From assembly GCF_002161065.1 (NCBI RefSeq), contig NZ_NFLV01000016.1, forward strand, positions 1 to 64,000: a stretch of 64,000 nt of DNA, in the 5' to 3' direction. Origin of the DNA: Eubacterium sp. An11. GTDB lineage: Bacteria; Bacillota; Clostridia; Lachnospirales; Lachnospiraceae. The notes under the pieces are model-generated. The model worked only from the letters and a program-made list of their open reading frames with translations. It was not told the origin of the DNA and ran no database searches. A program made the position numbers and the translations under genes. Shown here piece by piece: positions 63,154 to 64,000 of the stretch (position 1 is its first letter; every line of letters begins with the position of its first letter).

Positions 63154-63869
63154 AATTGTCCAAATACCTCTCCAATACTGTCATTAATTACAAGATCCGC
63201 CTGATTATCCCTCGGGGTCGACGAGCGGTTGATCAGGACCAGATGACTGCCCCGGAAATAATCGATCATTCCTGCCGCCGGGTATACGGCCAGGGAAGTT
63301 CCTCCGATGATGAGCACATCCGCATGGGATATGGCGTAGACTGCATCGGAAATGGTTTTACTGTCCAGGCTCTCCTCATAGAGGACCACATCCGGCTTCA
63401 CCAGTCCGCCGCAGGCGTCACAGTACGGCACGCCCTCACTGTTTTTGACATAAGAAGCGTCAAAAAATTTACCGCATTTGGTACAATAATTTCTGTGGAT
63501 ACTTCCGTGAAGTTCCAGAACATTTTTACTTCCGGCCATCTGATGGAGTCCGTCAATATTCTGGGTCACCACCGCGCGGCATTTGCCCTCTTTTTCCCAC
63601 TGAGCCAGTTTATAGTGGGCTTTATTTGGTTTGGCGTCCAGCACCATCATCTTATCTTTATAAAATTCAAAAAACTCTTCCGTGCGTCTCACAAAAAATG
63701 TATGACTCACTATGGTCTCCGGCGGATATTTATATTTCATATTATAAAGTCCGTCCGTACTTCTGAAATCCGGAATCCCGCTTTCCGTGGAAACCCCCGC
63801 TCCTCCAAAAAATACCAGATTGTCCGTGTTGTCCACAATCTCTTTTAATTTTCTTACTTTATCATCCAT
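63150..63869 (-). CDS. Sir2 family NAD-dependent protein deacylase
   Basis: A 239-residue sirtuin: FFGGAGVSTESGIPDFRS, TQNIDGLHQMAGS, catalytic His in ELHGSIHR, zinc Cys in CTKCGKFF and CDACGG, and GTSLAVYPAAGMI. It removes acyl groups from lysines using NAD+. It lies directly upstream of the J/TPR gene with an ATGA overlap, a suggestive link between deacylation and a chaperone pair. Confidence 0.95.
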   Translation of the reverse strand: MDDKVRKLKEIVDNTDNLVFFGGAGVSTESGIPDFRSTDGLYNMKYKYPPETIVSHTFFVRRTEEFFEFYKDKMMVLDAKPNKAHYKLAQWEKEGKCRAVVTQNIDGLHQMAGSKNVLELHGSIHRNYCTKCGKFFDASYVKNSEGVPYCDACGGLVKPDVVLYEESLDSKTISDAVYAISHADVLIIGGTSLAVYPAAGMIDYFRGSHLVLINRSSTPRDNQADLVINDSIGEVFGQL

Positions 63870-63932
63870 AACCCCTTCTCCTTTCTCCGGTCGCCCGGAT
63901 CTCTTACAGGTGCAGATTCCTGATACAGAATC

Positions 63933-64000
63933 CTATATATACAGAATCACAGCGTTGATCAGCCCGAGAATCAGCCCGATCAGAGCGCCGAGATTAACAA
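63933..64000 (-). CDS. C-terminal end of a small membrane protein, partial at window edge
   Basis: From the right edge the minus-strand frame reads VNLGALIGLILGLINAVILYI and stops at 63933, so only the last 21 codons are seen. It is a single hydrophobic helix with small residues. Family not recognised. Confidence 0.45.
   Translation of the reverse strand, partial: VNLGALIGLILGLINAVILYI

Overview
The window reads as a chromosomal segment of a gut-type Clostridia, most likely Lachnospiraceae. This is an inference from content, not from a marker gene: a two-subunit GlgC/GlgD glycogen pair, ECF vitamin-type transport, several MATE exporters, an AGCS amino-acid symporter, the LarB/LarE/LarC nickel-pincer cofactor genes, a CGAAC-N4-GTTCG SOS box and a THI-box thiamine operon. 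No rRNA, tRNA, CRISPR array, integrase or transposase was recognised.

Positions 1-11,800 form an AT-rich accessory island. A six-gene minus-strand operon (9868 to 117) encodes a PP-loop/PAPS-reductase-like protein with zinc ribbons and a ferredoxin tail, a DUF4007 protein, a 1205-residue P-loop ATPase, a cysteine desulfurase, a PLD-DEAD helicase and an overlapping 54-residue protein. The first four match the logic of the Ssp (single-strand DNA phosphorothioation) defence module. The PLD-DEAD helicase and the small protein are the candidate effector or accessory parts and are the most novel feature here. A promoter with an inverted repeat across its -35 box drives the operon. Behind it lie about 1.1 kb of decayed sequence and a methyltransferase followed by a truncated HNH-type protein.

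Positions 12-20 kb have higher GC and hold housekeeping or accessory metabolism: a YoaK/DUF1275 protein, an AEC transporter, a GNAT, and an ECF transporter operon (S component, fused double ATPase, EcfT, PHP phosphoesterase, RpiR/SIS regulator) behind an unusual repeat-and-hairpin leader. Positions 20-25.5 kb hold a MacB-type ABC system (permease frameshifted at a G8 tract) next to a two-component system. Positions 25.6-26 kb hold a ferredoxin whose 3' end is fused by a deletion to the tail of a membrane Fe-S protein. Positions 26-30 kb hold MarR-MATE, an HD phosphohydrolase and a second MATE with a promoter-hairpin leader.

Positions 30.4-35 kb are a TPP-riboswitch operon (thiM, thiE, HAD phosphatase, thiD, CytX-like permease), then an NhaC antiporter and a region of inverted, decayed gene fragments (36.5-37.2 kb). 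Positions 37-46 kb carry a Cys-rich small protein, an AraC regulator, a third MATE, a YczE-like protein, an Fe-S aldo/keto reductase, larC with a giant His tract, an AGCS symporter and a secreted protein. Positions 46-51.6 kb carry an acetyltransferase, larE, larB, glgD and glgC.

Positions 52-54.4 kb hold an SOS-box-controlled pair (radical SAM HhH protein plus DUF4130 protein) proposed to act on DNA. Positions 54.5-57.4 kb hold an alcohol/aldehyde dehydrogenase pair. Positions 57.4-63.9 kb hold a minus-strand run of sirtuin, J-like/TPR protein and Hsp70, tightly coupled by ATGA overlaps, followed by a NUDIX gene; the tail of a small membrane protein runs off the right edge.
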